From assembly GCA_024228575.1 (NCBI GenBank), contig JAAETH010000030.1, forward strand, positions 1 through 57,320: a stretch of DNA of 57,320 nt, read 5' to 3'. Position numbers and translations under genes: made by a program. Below, in pieces: positions 18,026-26,359 of the stretch (positions are counted from its first letter, which is position 1; every line of letters begins with the position of its first letter). Below the pieces are notes generated by a model, which worked only from the letters and a program-made list of their open reading frames with translations, did no database searches and was not told the origin of the DNA. This stretch comes from Actinomycetes bacterium (GTDB lineage: Bacteria; Actinomycetota; Acidimicrobiia; Acidimicrobiales; Poriferisodalaceae).

Positions 18026-20829
18026 GGGTCTAGGTCTGGGCCCTCGAGCTCGGCGTCGGCCTCCACGCCGGCCCCAGCGATGACTTCGACCGACCGATCA
18101 TCGTCGGCGTGGGGAGCCTCGACCGGGTCGAGAAGCTCGTCGATCTCGGTTCGTCGCTCCCAGAAGGCAGGATCGGAGCTGTCGTCACGCGGAATCAGTG
18201 CCGGTGGCTCGAAACGGGCTAGAGCCCAGAGCATGACAATCCCGGCCAGGGTCATGAGATAACCCAGGTATTCGACAGACGTGTCGCCGTAGCTCAGCTC
18301 GACATGGGTCGATGTTGGAACCACCACCATGTGGTTGGGCGTGGACCGGTAGATCGCATCGGCACCCTCGACCGACCAGTTCGGGAAGTAGGACACCTTG
18401 ACCAGGATCGGAACTCCGATCTGATCGACGTCGAAGGCGACGCGATCGTCTTCGATTTCGACGTTCGACACCGTCACCGGATCGACGAGGTGAAGGGGCG
18501 CCAATTCGGCGGTGGCCGGCTGTGCGGCAACCCCCTCGCTCGCCTCGACCGGCTCGGTCAGCCCCACGCGGGCCCAATCGTCTGGCCCGTCATCGACCAG
18601 CACAACCTGTCTGGCCAACTCGTCGTTCATCCAGGCAACGGCTGGATCGGTCCAATCGCGTCCGGCTTGGCCGATTCCCTCGACAACCGCTGGTTCGTAG
18701 GCGAGCGGCTCGACGACCGAGGTCCCGACGACCTTGAAGATCGTCCACCCGTCGGACTGGGCGATCACCACAAGATCGCTCGGTCTCGTGAACGCGCCGG
18801 CGAGGGCCGTGTCGGAGAACGCCATGTAGTACGAGACACCCATCGTGCGCATGTGGGCGATGCCCAGATCGATGTCGAAGTCCGAGTAGGGAATGTCGCG
18901 CATCGGTCTGGAGGGATCCTGCGACAGCTCGGATTGGAGCAGGAAGTGATGAGGCACCGAGGCGGTCGATTCGAAGTACAGGCCTTCCATCGAGGCGATA
19001 CATCCATCGGTCCAGTGGGGCAACAACATGGGGGCCATCGGGGTTCCGTACCGATCGAGGTGTTCGCGGCCGAACTCCCACATCGCCCTTCCACAACCGT
19101 GCTCGGGGTCCTTGCCGATGTCGTCCATGGTCGTCATGAGGTTGAAGTACTCGGGGTAGGCCGTCTTCTCCTCGTAGCCCGAGAAGTTCCAATTGGCCCA
19201 ACCCGACACGAAGTTCCGGTCGTCGGCCGACACGCGCAAGGGCCCCCAGGCATACCCGCCATCATCGGTGTTGCCGCCTCCGGGAAGCAGACCGAGATGC
19301 AGGCTCGTATAGCCATAGCCGAACAAGAAGACGAGGACCGGAACGGCCAGCCTGGCGCTCTGGAAGGCCAGACCAACGTAGGGGTGACCACTGGCGTCCC
19401 AACGCTGCTTCAACTCTCCACCGACGGCCCTGGCCAACATCCACGCGCCAAGCGCAGCGAGAACGTACAACGCCAGGTACCAGAAGCCGAGAAATCGGGC
19501 GTTCCAGAGGCGGTTGTCGGGCCAGTGCACAAACGCAAAACCAGCAGACGCCCCGATGCCGATCCAGGTGAGAGCCATTCGGTCCCACAGCACCACACCC
19601 AACACGACGCCGAGGCCGGCCATTCCGAGCAGCCACGTCGTCTCGAGATGGGTCCCTGAGAGGAGCTCTGGCTGAAACAGGTTATTGCGAACGTCGTAGA
19701 GCTTCTCCCAGCCCATGTCGTTCAGGTATTGGCGCCGCGCCAGGAATGGGAACATCCAGAAGCCCGAGAGGAGCAGGCCACCAATTCCCGCTGTCACGGC
19801 CCACCACGTTCGGCGAAGGTCGGCGATCAGAAGGAGGGTCACCAGCGAGGCGAGGGCCACCAGGCGAGGGACGGCGGAGTCGGTCACCCGAAACACCGCC
19901 GCCATCATCATGACGCCGGCGACGCTCACAAGAAACGTCTGGCCGACACCCAGCAGTCTCGGAAGACGGTGGTACGAACGGGCGGCCACGATGACGATGG
20001 CGGCTCCGACCGCGAACGCGAGGGGAATGAGGTGCGAAAGAGCCGTGGCGGCGAGCATCACCGCAGCCCATCCCCTGTGTGTCCCCTCATCGAGCCCACG
20101 AATGAAGAACCCGAGGAACAGGAGAGCGAACGAGAGGCTGAGCGAGAAGGCAAACTCGCCGGCAAGGGTCGACGCGATGTTCCCGCCGTAGATCGTGAAG
20201 TTGAAGTCGAAGACGAACATCAGCCCCGCGACGGAGAAGAGGGCGGGAACCGGGAACGGCAACCGAGCCATTCGCCCGAAGAAGTAGGTCGAGGCCGGAA
20301 TGGTGACAACCCCCGCGACGGCGACGAGCTTGAACGCCGTGCCGTATGGCAGGATCACGTCGAGCAGGACAATCAGCAGATAGGGCAGCACCATGTAGAA
20401 GTGCATGGCCGGAAAGCCGCCGTACCAGTCCATGGTCCAGCCACGAATGCTGAAGCCGGGGAGAAGGTTGTCGCGCAGGTAGGCGGGACCCCAGACATGG
20501 GCTCCCATGTCGCCACCCGCAGGGGTCGTGTCGGACAAGATCCTGCTCGGGTGCAGCCGGACGAACACCAGCCCAACGCTGAACAACACGACCAGGAAGG
20601 TCACCCACGACTCGGCGGGGGCGCCACGGATACGTTCGAGGAGATCGGAGAACCGACGAGAAGAAGCACTCGACAATCCGGCTTCGACGATCTCGTCGCC
20701 GACGGCAGATTCGTCTACCCGGTCCAACGTCGCGACGTCGTCGCGGTCGTCCATGGTTTGCTCAGGGCAGGGTTCATCGGCCACAGGGGTCTCGTCGCCC
20801 GTTGACCGCGATTCCGAAGGGGTGCACAT
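18022..20829 (-). CDS. large multi-pass membrane protein, GT-C-like (PTPS-related domain)
   Basis: 935 residues with about twelve or more membrane helices. The first 80 residues are acidic and cytoplasmic. From about 82 the pattern is TM, then DTTPAGGDMGAHVWGPAYLRDNLLPG in a loop, WTMDWYGGFPAMHFYMVLPYLL, and many helices to about 520, followed by a soluble extracytoplasmic domain with NMVVVPTSTHVELSYG-like strands and a final TM near 860. The acidic loop (GGDMGAH) after TM1 and the aromatic-rich WYGGFPAMHFY are features of the '6-pyruvoyl-tetrahydropterin synthase-related' membrane family, GT-C-like glycosyltransferases of unknown acceptor. It is coupled to the GtrA-GT2 protein, a likely donor supplier. 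Confidence 0.8.
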   Translation of the reverse strand: MCTPSESRSTGDETPVADEPCPEQTMDDRDDVATLDRVDESAVGDEIVEAGLSSASSRRFSDLLERIRGAPAESWVTFLVVLFSVGLVFVRLHPSRILSDTTPAGGDMGAHVWGPAYLRDNLLPGFSIRGWTMDWYGGFPAMHFYMVLPYLLIVLLDVILPYGTAFKLVAVAGVVTIPASTYFFGRMARLPFPVPALFSVAGLMFVFDFNFTIYGGNIASTLAGEFAFSLSLSFALLFLGFFIRGLDEGTHRGWAAVMLAATALSHLIPLAFAVGAAIVIVAARSYHRLPRLLGVGQTFLVSVAGVMMMAAVFRVTDSAVPRLVALASLVTLLLIADLRRTWWAVTAGIGGLLLSGFWMFPFLARRQYLNDMGWEKLYDVRNNLFQPELLSGTHLETTWLLGMAGLGVVLGVVLWDRMALTWIGIGASAGFAFVHWPDNRLWNARFLGFWYLALYVLAALGAWMLARAVGGELKQRWDASGHPYVGLAFQSARLAVPVLVFLFGYGYTSLHLGLLPGGGNTDDGGYAWGPLRVSADDRNFVSGWANWNFSGYEEKTAYPEYFNLMTTMDDIGKDPEHGCGRAMWEFGREHLDRYGTPMAPMLLPHWTDGCIASMEGLYFESTASVPHHFLLQSELSQDPSRPMRDIPYSDFDIDLGIAHMRTMGVSYYMAFSDTALAGAFTRPSDLVVIAQSDGWTIFKVVGTSVVEPLAYEPAVVEGIGQAGRDWTDPAVAWMNDELARQVVLVDDGPDDWARVGLTEPVEASEGVAAQPATAELAPLHLVDPVTVSNVEIEDDRVAFDVDQIGVPILVKVSYFPNWSVEGADAIYRSTPNHMVVVPTSTHVELSYGDTSVEYLGYLMTLAGIVMLWALARFEPPALIPRDDSSDPAFWERRTEIDELLDPVEAPHADDDRSVEVIAGAGVEADAELEGPDLDP

Positions 20830-20904
20830 GGACCGACCATGATCGCACCTACGCCGCCTTCCGTGGCGGCACGCCGTTTCTTGCTGCTAACTCGCAGTGA
20901 TGAA

Positions 20905-21084
20905 TCAGCGGCGGCCCGTTGTCGCAATCTGTCCCAAGGCACCTTCGAGATCAGTCGGTTCGGCATCGACGAACCACTCGCGCCGATCACAACGCGAGCA
21001 GCTACGCATCGTCACCGGCGCCGAAGGCGTCGACAACTCGATCTCGATCATGGTTCGTCCACAGTGCGAGCAAGAGGCCGCCAT
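20905..21084 (-). CDS. small zinc-ribbon protein
   Basis: 59 residues starting at ATG 21084. Two CxxC knuckles about 24 residues apart (CSHC at 5-8 and CSRC at 29-32) form a zinc ribbon, with MRSCSRCDRREWFVDAEPTDL matching a small actinobacterial family whose members read RSC..CD.R.W...GE. Function unknown; such ribbons often bind nucleic acid or proteins. A promoter with a good -10 sits upstream (21113-21141). It lies between the CPBP protease and the 935-residue membrane protein, on the same strand, 75 bases before the latter. Confidence 0.75.
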   Translation of the reverse strand: MAASCSHCGRTMIEIELSTPSAPVTMRSCSRCDRREWFVDAEPTDLEGALGQIATTGRR

Positions 21085-21112
21085 AGGTCTCTATTCCCTT
21101 CTCAGTGATACC

Positions 21113-21141
21113 ACTATACGTGGGTGTTCTGTCACTGTCGC
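21113..21141 (-). promoter_or_regulatory. sigma70-type promoter for the zinc-ribbon gene
   Basis: On the minus strand GCGACA (-35, 21136-21141) and TATAGT (-10, 21113-21118) are separated by exactly 17 bases. The -10 matches TATAAT at five of six positions and the -35 keeps GACA. It is 28 bases upstream of the zinc-ribbon ATG and could also serve the membrane-protein operon beyond. Inferred from consensus only. Confidence 0.5.
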
Positions 21142-21246
21142 CACTCTGCGCGGTCAATATTAGGGAATCATCCTGGATTGTTCGTTTGGCACTGCTGTCC
21201 CGCCCGTAGTCACAGGCGTCGAGCTGCTGATCACCGAAGCCTGTGG

Positions 21247-21960
21247 CTAGAGGAACAACAGGGCCGTCAGGCTCGTCAGGTTGAACCCGATGTGGGTGAA
21301 GATCGCAAACGAAAGCCTGCCTGTGCGCCGCACGAGGTAGCCGACCAACAGGGCGAACAAGAGAAGACCCAACAACTCGACCAACTGGAAGTGGGATGCG
21401 GCAAAGACGGTGGCGGCAACTGCCACAGCCAGCCATGGTCGTGTCAGTCGCTCGAGAGCGCCCTGCAACACACCCCGGAAGAAGAGCTCCTCCACCACAG
21501 GCGCAACGACACCGGCGGTGATGAACAACAGGACGATCTCGGTTCCCGAGAATTGCTCGACGAGATCAGAGGCGGCATCGGCGTCACGACCTATCAAGTC
21601 GACGTAGAAGAGGTAGATGATGCCGATGCCAAACTGCATTGCAAGACCGACCAACAGCCCTAGCGGAATATCGGTCAGGCGCCACTCGCGCAGACGCACG
21701 AGATCGAATGCGCTGCCCGACCAATTCGCGATCGCCAGTGCGGCGACGCCGAGCGAGGCTTGGAACGGAATCGTCACCCAGAACACCTCGGTGCCGGACA
21801 ACTCGGAGAAGTCACGCCCGTCGGCGATGGAAACGAACGCAAGACTTCCGACGAACTGAACAACCACCCAACCAAAGAAGACAAGGCCTATCACGCCCCA
21901 CCAGTGGCCTCGGTTCTGGGCCGAGTCCGATTCGAGTGGTGGATCTGTTTCCTCGTTCAC
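21247..21960 (-). CDS. CPBP family intramembrane metalloprotease
   Basis: 237 residues with about six to eight helices, of the CAAX/ABI (CPBP) family. The three catalytic motifs are intact: EELFFRG (EExxxR), FAASHFQ (FxxxH) and HIGFN (HxxxN). These proteases sit in the cytoplasmic membrane; bacterial members include self-immunity proteins and protein-processing enzymes, with substrates mostly unknown. I prefer the GTG at 21960, one base after the DUF3499 stop; an ATG at 22023 would add 21 residues and overlap DUF3499 by 62 bases. Start uncertain, family certain. Confidence 0.85.
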   Translation of the reverse strand: MNEETDPPLESDSAQNRGHWWGVIGLVFFGWVVVQFVGSLAFVSIADGRDFSELSGTEVFWVTIPFQASLGVAALAIANWSGSAFDLVRLREWRLTDIPLGLLVGLAMQFGIGIIYLFYVDLIGRDADAASDLVEQFSGTEIVLLFITAGVVAPVVEELFFRGVLQGALERLTRPWLAVAVAATVFAASHFQLVELLGLLLFALLVGYLVRRTGRLSFAIFTHIGFNLTSLTALLFL

Positions 21961-21961
21961 C

Positions 21962-22246
21962 TCAGACGACAAGTGAGTCGACGTCAGCGTTGGTGTTCGC
22001 CGTGATCGAAGAAGGCGGCTCATCGCCTCGATGGTCGTCGAGAGTCCAGCCATTCGGTGGTCTGAAACGCCCCGCATGACCCGTGCAGAGTTCCAGATGA
22101 TTCGGATCGTGGACGTCGTGGGTCCAGTCGAGCACAACATGGCCGGCCCGGTAGTCGAACAGCAGAACGACCTCGGCTTCGACCGCGCAGAGAGGCCGCG
22201 AACAAAGGCGTTTGGTGATGGACACCACGTTCGAGACAGGCCGCAT
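21962..22246 (-). CDS. DUF3499 family protein
   Basis: 94 residues. The core RLCSRPLCAVEAEVVLLFDY ... LELCTGHAGRFRPPNGW matches the DUF3499 family: CSR..C, a short beta region, DLC..H..R and P.GW. The cysteines and histidine (two Cys near the start, Cys-x-x-His later) suggest a metal site. The family is found almost only in actinobacteria, near phosphomannomutase and whiB2 genes (Rv3258c in Mycobacterium tuberculosis). Start ATG 22246 is chosen because a TANNNT element ends seven bases before it, consistent with a leaderless transcript; GTG codons at 22228/22225 are alternatives. Divergent from ftsH. Confidence 0.82.
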   Translation of the reverse strand: MRPVSNVVSITKRLCSRPLCAVEAEVVLLFDYRAGHVVLDWTHDVHDPNHLELCTGHAGRFRPPNGWTLDDHRGDEPPSSITANTNADVDSLVV

Positions 22247-22253
22247 GCGGATC

Positions 22254-22259
22254 AAGGTA
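22254..22259 (-). promoter_or_regulatory. -10 element of leaderless DUF3499 promoter
   Basis: TACCTT on the minus strand ends seven bases before the ATG at 22246. Actinobacterial leaderless mRNAs typically have TANNNT six to eight bases upstream of the start codon. Inferred. Confidence 0.45.
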
Positions 22260-22295
22260 GCGCAGCGCGCCCGTCAACTTGTGCACTTTGGCCCC

Positions 22296-22301
22296 TACCA
22301 T
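22296..22301 (+). promoter_or_regulatory. -10 element of leaderless ftsH promoter
   Basis: TACCAT ends six bases before the ftsH ATG at 22308, with no purine-rich ribosome-binding site in between except GGG. The spacing fits a leaderless transcript starting at or next to the A of the ATG. Inferred. Confidence 0.5.
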
Positions 22302-22307
22302 GTTGGG

Positions 22308-24200
22308 ATGGCCCGACAGACACCATCCTCCCCGGACCCGGACGGTGGCGCACAACGCTCGTCGCGCGGCGACGGTGGCTTCCCGCGTTGGTCGTTGTGG
22401 ATCCTCATCGGTGTTGTCGTGGCCACGTTCCTCGTGCCCCAGATGTTCGAAGCCGACAGCGCCGAACCAATCTCGTTCAGCGAGTACGAACAGAAGGTCG
22501 ACGACGGCGAGGTCGCATCGGTCGTCATCAACAACGACACCGGCGAGATCGTCGCCACCCTCGATGATCAGGACGACACAACGGTCAAGACCACGGGTCC
22601 CCTTCAGCCGCTCGAAGCTCACATCGATCTGCTCGAGGAACGCAACGTCGAGTTCGAGTTCGAGAATCAGACCACCAATTTCTTCATCCAGCTCCTTCCG
22701 TTGCTGCTCCCAATAGGCCTGCTCATCGCCTTCTTCTGGTGGATGCAGCGCAGGGCACAGGGTCAGATGTCGGGAATCATGTCCATCGGACGCAGCAAGG
22801 CCAAGACCTACACAACCGAAAGACCGGGAACCACATTCGCCGACATCGCGGGCTACGAGGGTGTCAAACAAGAGGTCACCGAGGTCGTCGACTTCTTAAA
22901 GAAGCCCGACCAGTTCGCGGCCATCGGCGCCCGTGTCCCAAAGGGTGTTCTGCTGGTCGGTCCGCCAGGAACCGGCAAGACCCTCATCGCCCGAGCGGTC
23001 GCCGGCGAGGCCGGGGTGCCGTTCCTCTCCGTCACCGGCTCGGACTTCATGGAGATGTTCGTCGGCGTCGGCGCGAGCCGTGTCCGCGACCTCTTCGAGA
23101 GTGCTCGCAAGATGGGTCGCGCCATCATCTTCGTCGACGAGATCGATTCGATCGGCCGCAAGCGCGGTGCCGGCCTCGGCGGCGGACACGATGAACGCGA
23201 GCAGACGCTGAACCAGATGCTCGCCGAGATGGACGGCTTCGAATCCACCGAGGGAATCGTGATGATGGCGGCCACGAACCGCCCAGACATCCTCGACCCT
23301 GCCCTTCTGCGCCCCGGCCGATTCGACCGTCAGGTGGTCGTGCCACTGCCGGAGATGGCGGAGCGGCTCGCCATCTTGAAGGTCCACTCGCTCGACAAGC
23401 GCATGGGCGGCGACGTCGATCTCACCACGATGGCCAAGGGCACCCCCGGCATGAGCGGTGCCGATCTGGCGAACCTGGTCAACGAGGCCGCGCTGCACGC
23501 CGTTCGCCGCGGGTCCGACCGCGTGGAGGCCATCGACTTCGAGAACGCCCGCGACCGGGTGATGATGGGCCAGCGTCGCGACGCCATCGCCATGACCGAA
23601 CACGAGAAGGAGATGACGGCCTACCACGAAGCCGGTCACGCCCTGCTCGGAACCCTGCTCCCCCACGCCGACCCCGTGCACAAGGTCACGATCCTGCCCA
23701 CGGGCCCAGCGCTCGGGCTCACGTTCTTCCTGCCCGAGGAGCGACACAGTGTCGACCAGAGGCAGCTCGAGGACGGTCTCACCGTGTTGATGGGTGGCCG
23801 AATGGCCGAGGACATCGTCTATGACACCGTGACCTCTGGCGGCGCCGGCGACCTGATGGGAGCCACGGAGCGAGCCAGGAGCATGGTGCGCGAGTGGGGA
23901 ATGAGCGACCGCATCGGACCGATGGCCTGGGGATCCAACAATCAGGTGTTCCTGGGCGAAGGCCTGATGACTTCGCGCGACTACAGCGACGAGACGGCCC
24001 GGGTCATCGATGAAGAGGTCGAGCGCATTCTGCGAACTCAAGAAGAGCGGGCCCGCCGGGTCCTCATGGACCACAGGCCTGCCCTGGATGCCATCGCCAA
24101 GGACCTGCTCGAGCACGAGACGATCACCGGCGCCGAGGTGCAGGCGATTGCGCTTGCCAACAACGCACCTCCAACACGCGCCGACGTCCCCCAGGCCTGA
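22308..24200 (+). CDS. ftsH: ATP-dependent zinc metalloprotease FtsH
   Basis: Membrane-anchored AAA protease that degrades misfolded membrane and regulatory proteins. 630 residues: TM1 about 28-45, periplasmic domain 46-124, TM2 about 125-145, AAA domain with Walker A GPPGTGKT (218-225), Walker B IIFVDEID (273-280), second region of homology [20 protein letters not shown], then the zinc site HEAGH (440-444). The ATG at 22308 is chosen because the upstream in-frame codons are not FtsH-like and a TANNNT element lies six bases upstream. Single gene, divergent from DUF3499 and convergent with the thioredoxin-like gene. Confidence 0.97.
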   Translation: MARQTPSSPDPDGGAQRSSRGDGGFPRWSLWILIGVVVATFLVPQMFEADSAEPISFSEYEQKVDDGEVASVVINNDTGEIVATLDDQDDTTVKTTGPLQPLEAHIDLLEERNVEFEFENQTTNFFIQLLPLLLPIGLLIAFFWWMQRRAQGQMSGIMSIGRSKAKTYTTERPGTTFADIAGYEGVKQEVTEVVDFLKKPDQFAAIGARVPKGVLLVGPPGTGKTLIARAVAGEAGVPFLSVTGSDFMEMFVGVGASRVRDLFESARKMGRAIIFVDEIDSIGRKRGAGLGGGHDEREQTLNQMLAEMDGFESTEGIVMMAATNRPDILDPALLRPGRFDRQVVVPLPEMAERLAILKVHSLDKRMGGDVDLTTMAKGTPGMSGADLANLVNEAALHAVRRGSDRVEAIDFENARDRVMMGQRRDAIAMTEHEKEMTAYHEAGHALLGTLLPHADPVHKVTILPTGPALGLTFFLPEERHSVDQRQLEDGLTVLMGGRMAEDIVYDTVTSGGAGDLMGATERARSMVREWGMSDRIGPMAWGSNNQVFLGEGLMTSRDYSDETARVIDEEVERILRTQEERARRVLMDHRPALDAIAKDLLEHETITGAEVQAIALANNAPPTRADVPQA

Positions 24201-24222
24201 CGGCACCCCTACCCCATCGGTT

Positions 24223-24651
24223 TCACCCGAGGGACGTGTTGCGCAACGCCGTCATCGACTCGACGAGTTCTGCCACCTGCATCTGGCCCAGGAATCCCGC
24301 ACCGACCACACCGTCGGGGCCCGCGATGACAGTCGCGGGCACCGTTTCGATCGCATACCGATCGTGCAGATCCTTGTCGAATTGCCACGAGATGTTCTGG
24401 ATAGCGACATCGGGTGCTGCGAGCGTCTCGACCGCGGCCAGCACCGAAGCGCACGCATCGCAGGAATCGGACGAGAACACGGCCACCAGGTAGGTCTGCT
24501 CTGGCGACGTGAAGTCGCCTCGATCGAGTTGGTGAGGTAACAAGCGGTCCGCCGACGTCTGCATCGGTGCGTCGGGGCGCCGCCGCTGGGCGAACCAGGC
24601 GACCACCAGAGCCACCACCAGAATCACCACCGCTATCAGAAGTCGTTCCAT
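24223..24651 (-). CDS. membrane-anchored thioredoxin-like protein
   Basis: 142 residues. One N-terminal TM (about 4-20) anchors a thioredoxin-fold domain facing outside or forming a tethered domain. The redox motif is SCDACAS (Cys64 and Cys67), and the cis-proline loop is ETVPATVI, followed by GPDGVVGAGFLGQM. The strand TYLVAVFSS before the CxxC is typical. Lacks the WCGPC of canonical thioredoxins, so the substrate may be a specific partner. It is downstream of the DUF5719 gene with a 19-base gap and may be co-transcribed. Confidence 0.8.
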   Translation of the reverse strand: MERLLIAVVILVVALVVAWFAQRRRPDAPMQTSADRLLPHQLDRGDFTSPEQTYLVAVFSSDSCDACASVLAAVETLAAPDVAIQNISWQFDKDLHDRYAIETVPATVIAGPDGVVGAGFLGQMQVAELVESMTALRNTSLG

Positions 24652-24670
24652 GGGACCGGCCTTTGTTGGA

Positions 24671-26359
24671 TCAGCCGACAGGCAACGCCGTCACGAGGGC
24701 GACACCCTCGGACGCAACACGTTCGCTGATGGTCATCACCGCCACAGGTCCCGAGGCATCGAGCAGCAGAGCGTTGGTTCCGGTCGGCAACAAGCGCCTG
24801 ATCGAAACACCCGCATCGACGGTGAGAGTCTCTATCGCTGTGCCATCGAGCCTTCCCACCACGACGTCGACCGGATTGGCCGAAGGGTTGTGGATGAGCG
24901 CTGCCGAGACCACCTCACCATCGACGGAGCCAACGACCAGCCAGGACTCGGCGAAACGGGATATGAGGCCCGACATCGCCGTCCCGCTGTTGGCTCTCAC
25001 CTCACGAACGATCACCGGAGGTTCGACATCCTCGGGAATGGTCGTGGTTGTGGTCGTCGTAGTCGTGGTCGTCGTAGTTGTGGTCGTCGTAGTTGTGGTG
25101 GAGGTTGTGGCCTCGTCGCCGGTTTCCTCCCCATCGAGGGTTGTCGGAGTCGTGCTCGTCTCCGGCGCAGCGGTCGTGGTCGTCGTCGAGGTTGTTGTGG
25201 TGGTTGTCGGCACGGGCTCCTCGACGACGATCTCGTCGACGATGTACTCGACCTCGACGACCAGGCTCACGTCGTTTGCGGACTCGACCACCACACTCGC
25301 GTCGATCACTGGGTCGATCTCGATCCGGACACCCTCCGTCAGAACTCCCGCAGCCACAACCGGCACGACGAGGGTGTCGTGGGCGGGCACCGACAACGCG
25401 ATTGGATCGCTCCCACCAAAGGCGACGGAGGTGAGGGCTGCCACGTCGATCTCGGCGGCCACGTCGTTGGGATTGTGAATGTGAAGGATCGCCGACGTTC
25501 CATCGTCGACGACAACACCTGGTTGCACCCAGGTGAAGGACGGCTCTGAGACGGCAAGTGAAGCGGCGAAACCACTCCTCCCCTCGCTGCCGTCGTAGAA
25601 CTGCATCCGGTCGACGACCACTCCACCACCACGCGATGTGAACCGGGTCGAGACAACTTCGCGTCGCCGAACAACATCTCCGACAGACACAACCACCGCC
25701 TGCCTCGCAGGCACGACCACGGTCTGGAGGTCGGCCGCAAGGTACTGGCCCGACTCGGCCTCGGTGGCGAACACCACGTCGAGAACAACATCGTCGGGGA
25801 ACGGATTGAACACCTGGATGAGTTCGTTCGCGTCGCGCTGTGTATCGCCGGCGGCGACGATCCAATCCGTTGCCGCCCTCGGCGCACATCCGGCATCGTC
25901 GATCCCGGCGGCATTGACCATCTGGCGGGTCACAAATACCTGACCACCTGGGGCCTCGACGATGGCTGAGACGCGATCCGCCCGAAGATCGTCGGCAACC
26001 TCGAGACGAGCCATACTCCTCGCCCCGACAACCCGGGTGAGGACTACCGGTCGGTCCGTTGCACTGAGCAAGGTGACGGTGACCGTCGTCGTTTCGGCCT
26101 GCAGATTTGTCACCCACAGATCGGCGATCGTCAGGTTGCCGGCGTCGAGCGAACCAGTACGAATCGTCGGGCAATACCAGGTTGACGTCAGCGCATCCCG
26201 GCCGGCCGCGAGCGGCGGATGACCGGGATCGTCGAGGACTACTTCGCCTGCCCCATCGTCGCCGGACGGTTCGGAATCGCCAAACTGGCTGTCGAGTACC
26301 AAGGCCACGACCACCACCGCCAGGATCACGATGCGCGCCGGCCACTTCCAGGCTCTCAT
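24671..26359 (-). CDS. DUF5719 family secreted/membrane-anchored protein
   Basis: 562 residues. An N-terminal TM/signal anchor (about 8-24) is followed by beta-rich repeats of the DUF5719 family, with segments such as STWYCPTIRTG, VTNLQAETTTVTVTLL, VNAAGIDDAGCAPRAATDWI and HIHNPNDVAAEIDVAAL. Residues about 385-445 form an acidic/Thr-rich linker with a run of about 20 threonines, a likely O-mannosylation target, before a last beta domain. In actinobacteria this family is encoded next to the large GT2 protein seen here, and ATGA overlap couples them. Role is unknown; association with cell-wall glycan assembly is inferred from that pairing. Confidence 0.8.
   Translation of the reverse strand: MRAWKWPARIVILAVVVVALVLDSQFGDSEPSGDDGAGEVVLDDPGHPPLAAGRDALTSTWYCPTIRTGSLDAGNLTIADLWVTNLQAETTTVTVTLLSATDRPVVLTRVVGARSMARLEVADDLRADRVSAIVEAPGGQVFVTRQMVNAAGIDDAGCAPRAATDWIVAAGDTQRDANELIQVFNPFPDDVVLDVVFATEAESGQYLAADLQTVVVPARQAVVVSVGDVVRRREVVSTRFTSRGGGVVVDRMQFYDGSEGRSGFAASLAVSEPSFTWVQPGVVVDDGTSAILHIHNPNDVAAEIDVAALTSVAFGGSDPIALSVPAHDTLVVPVVAAGVLTEGVRIEIDPVIDASVVVESANDVSLVVEVEYIVDEIVVEEPVPTTTTTTSTTTTTAAPETSTTPTTLDGEETGDEATTSTTTTTTTTTTTTTTTTTTTTIPEDVEPPVIVREVRANSGTAMSGLISRFAESWLVVGSVDGEVVSAALIHNPSANPVDVVVGRLDGTAIETLTVDAGVSIRRLLPTGTNALLLDASGPVAVMTISERVASEGVALVTALPVG
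25027..25218 (-). repeat. (ACN)n Thr-codon tract
   Basis: Minus-strand ACC/ACT/ACG triplets, broken by short acidic stretches, encode a threonine-rich linker in the DUF5719 protein. The 25039-25110 part is nearly uninterrupted and consists of repeated ACGACGACC/ACAACTACG units, so it is a slippage-prone microsatellite-like stretch. Confidence 0.8.

Noticed and set aside
22020-22871. Minus-strand frame opposite ftsH
   Set aside because: Antisense shadow of ftsH; the real minus-strand gene there is DUF3499 ending at 21962.
24567-25478. Long plus-strand frame with a poly-valine run opposite the DUF5719 gene
   Set aside because: The valine run is the complement of the (ACN)n threonine codons of the real gene on the minus strand; no family features or start signal.
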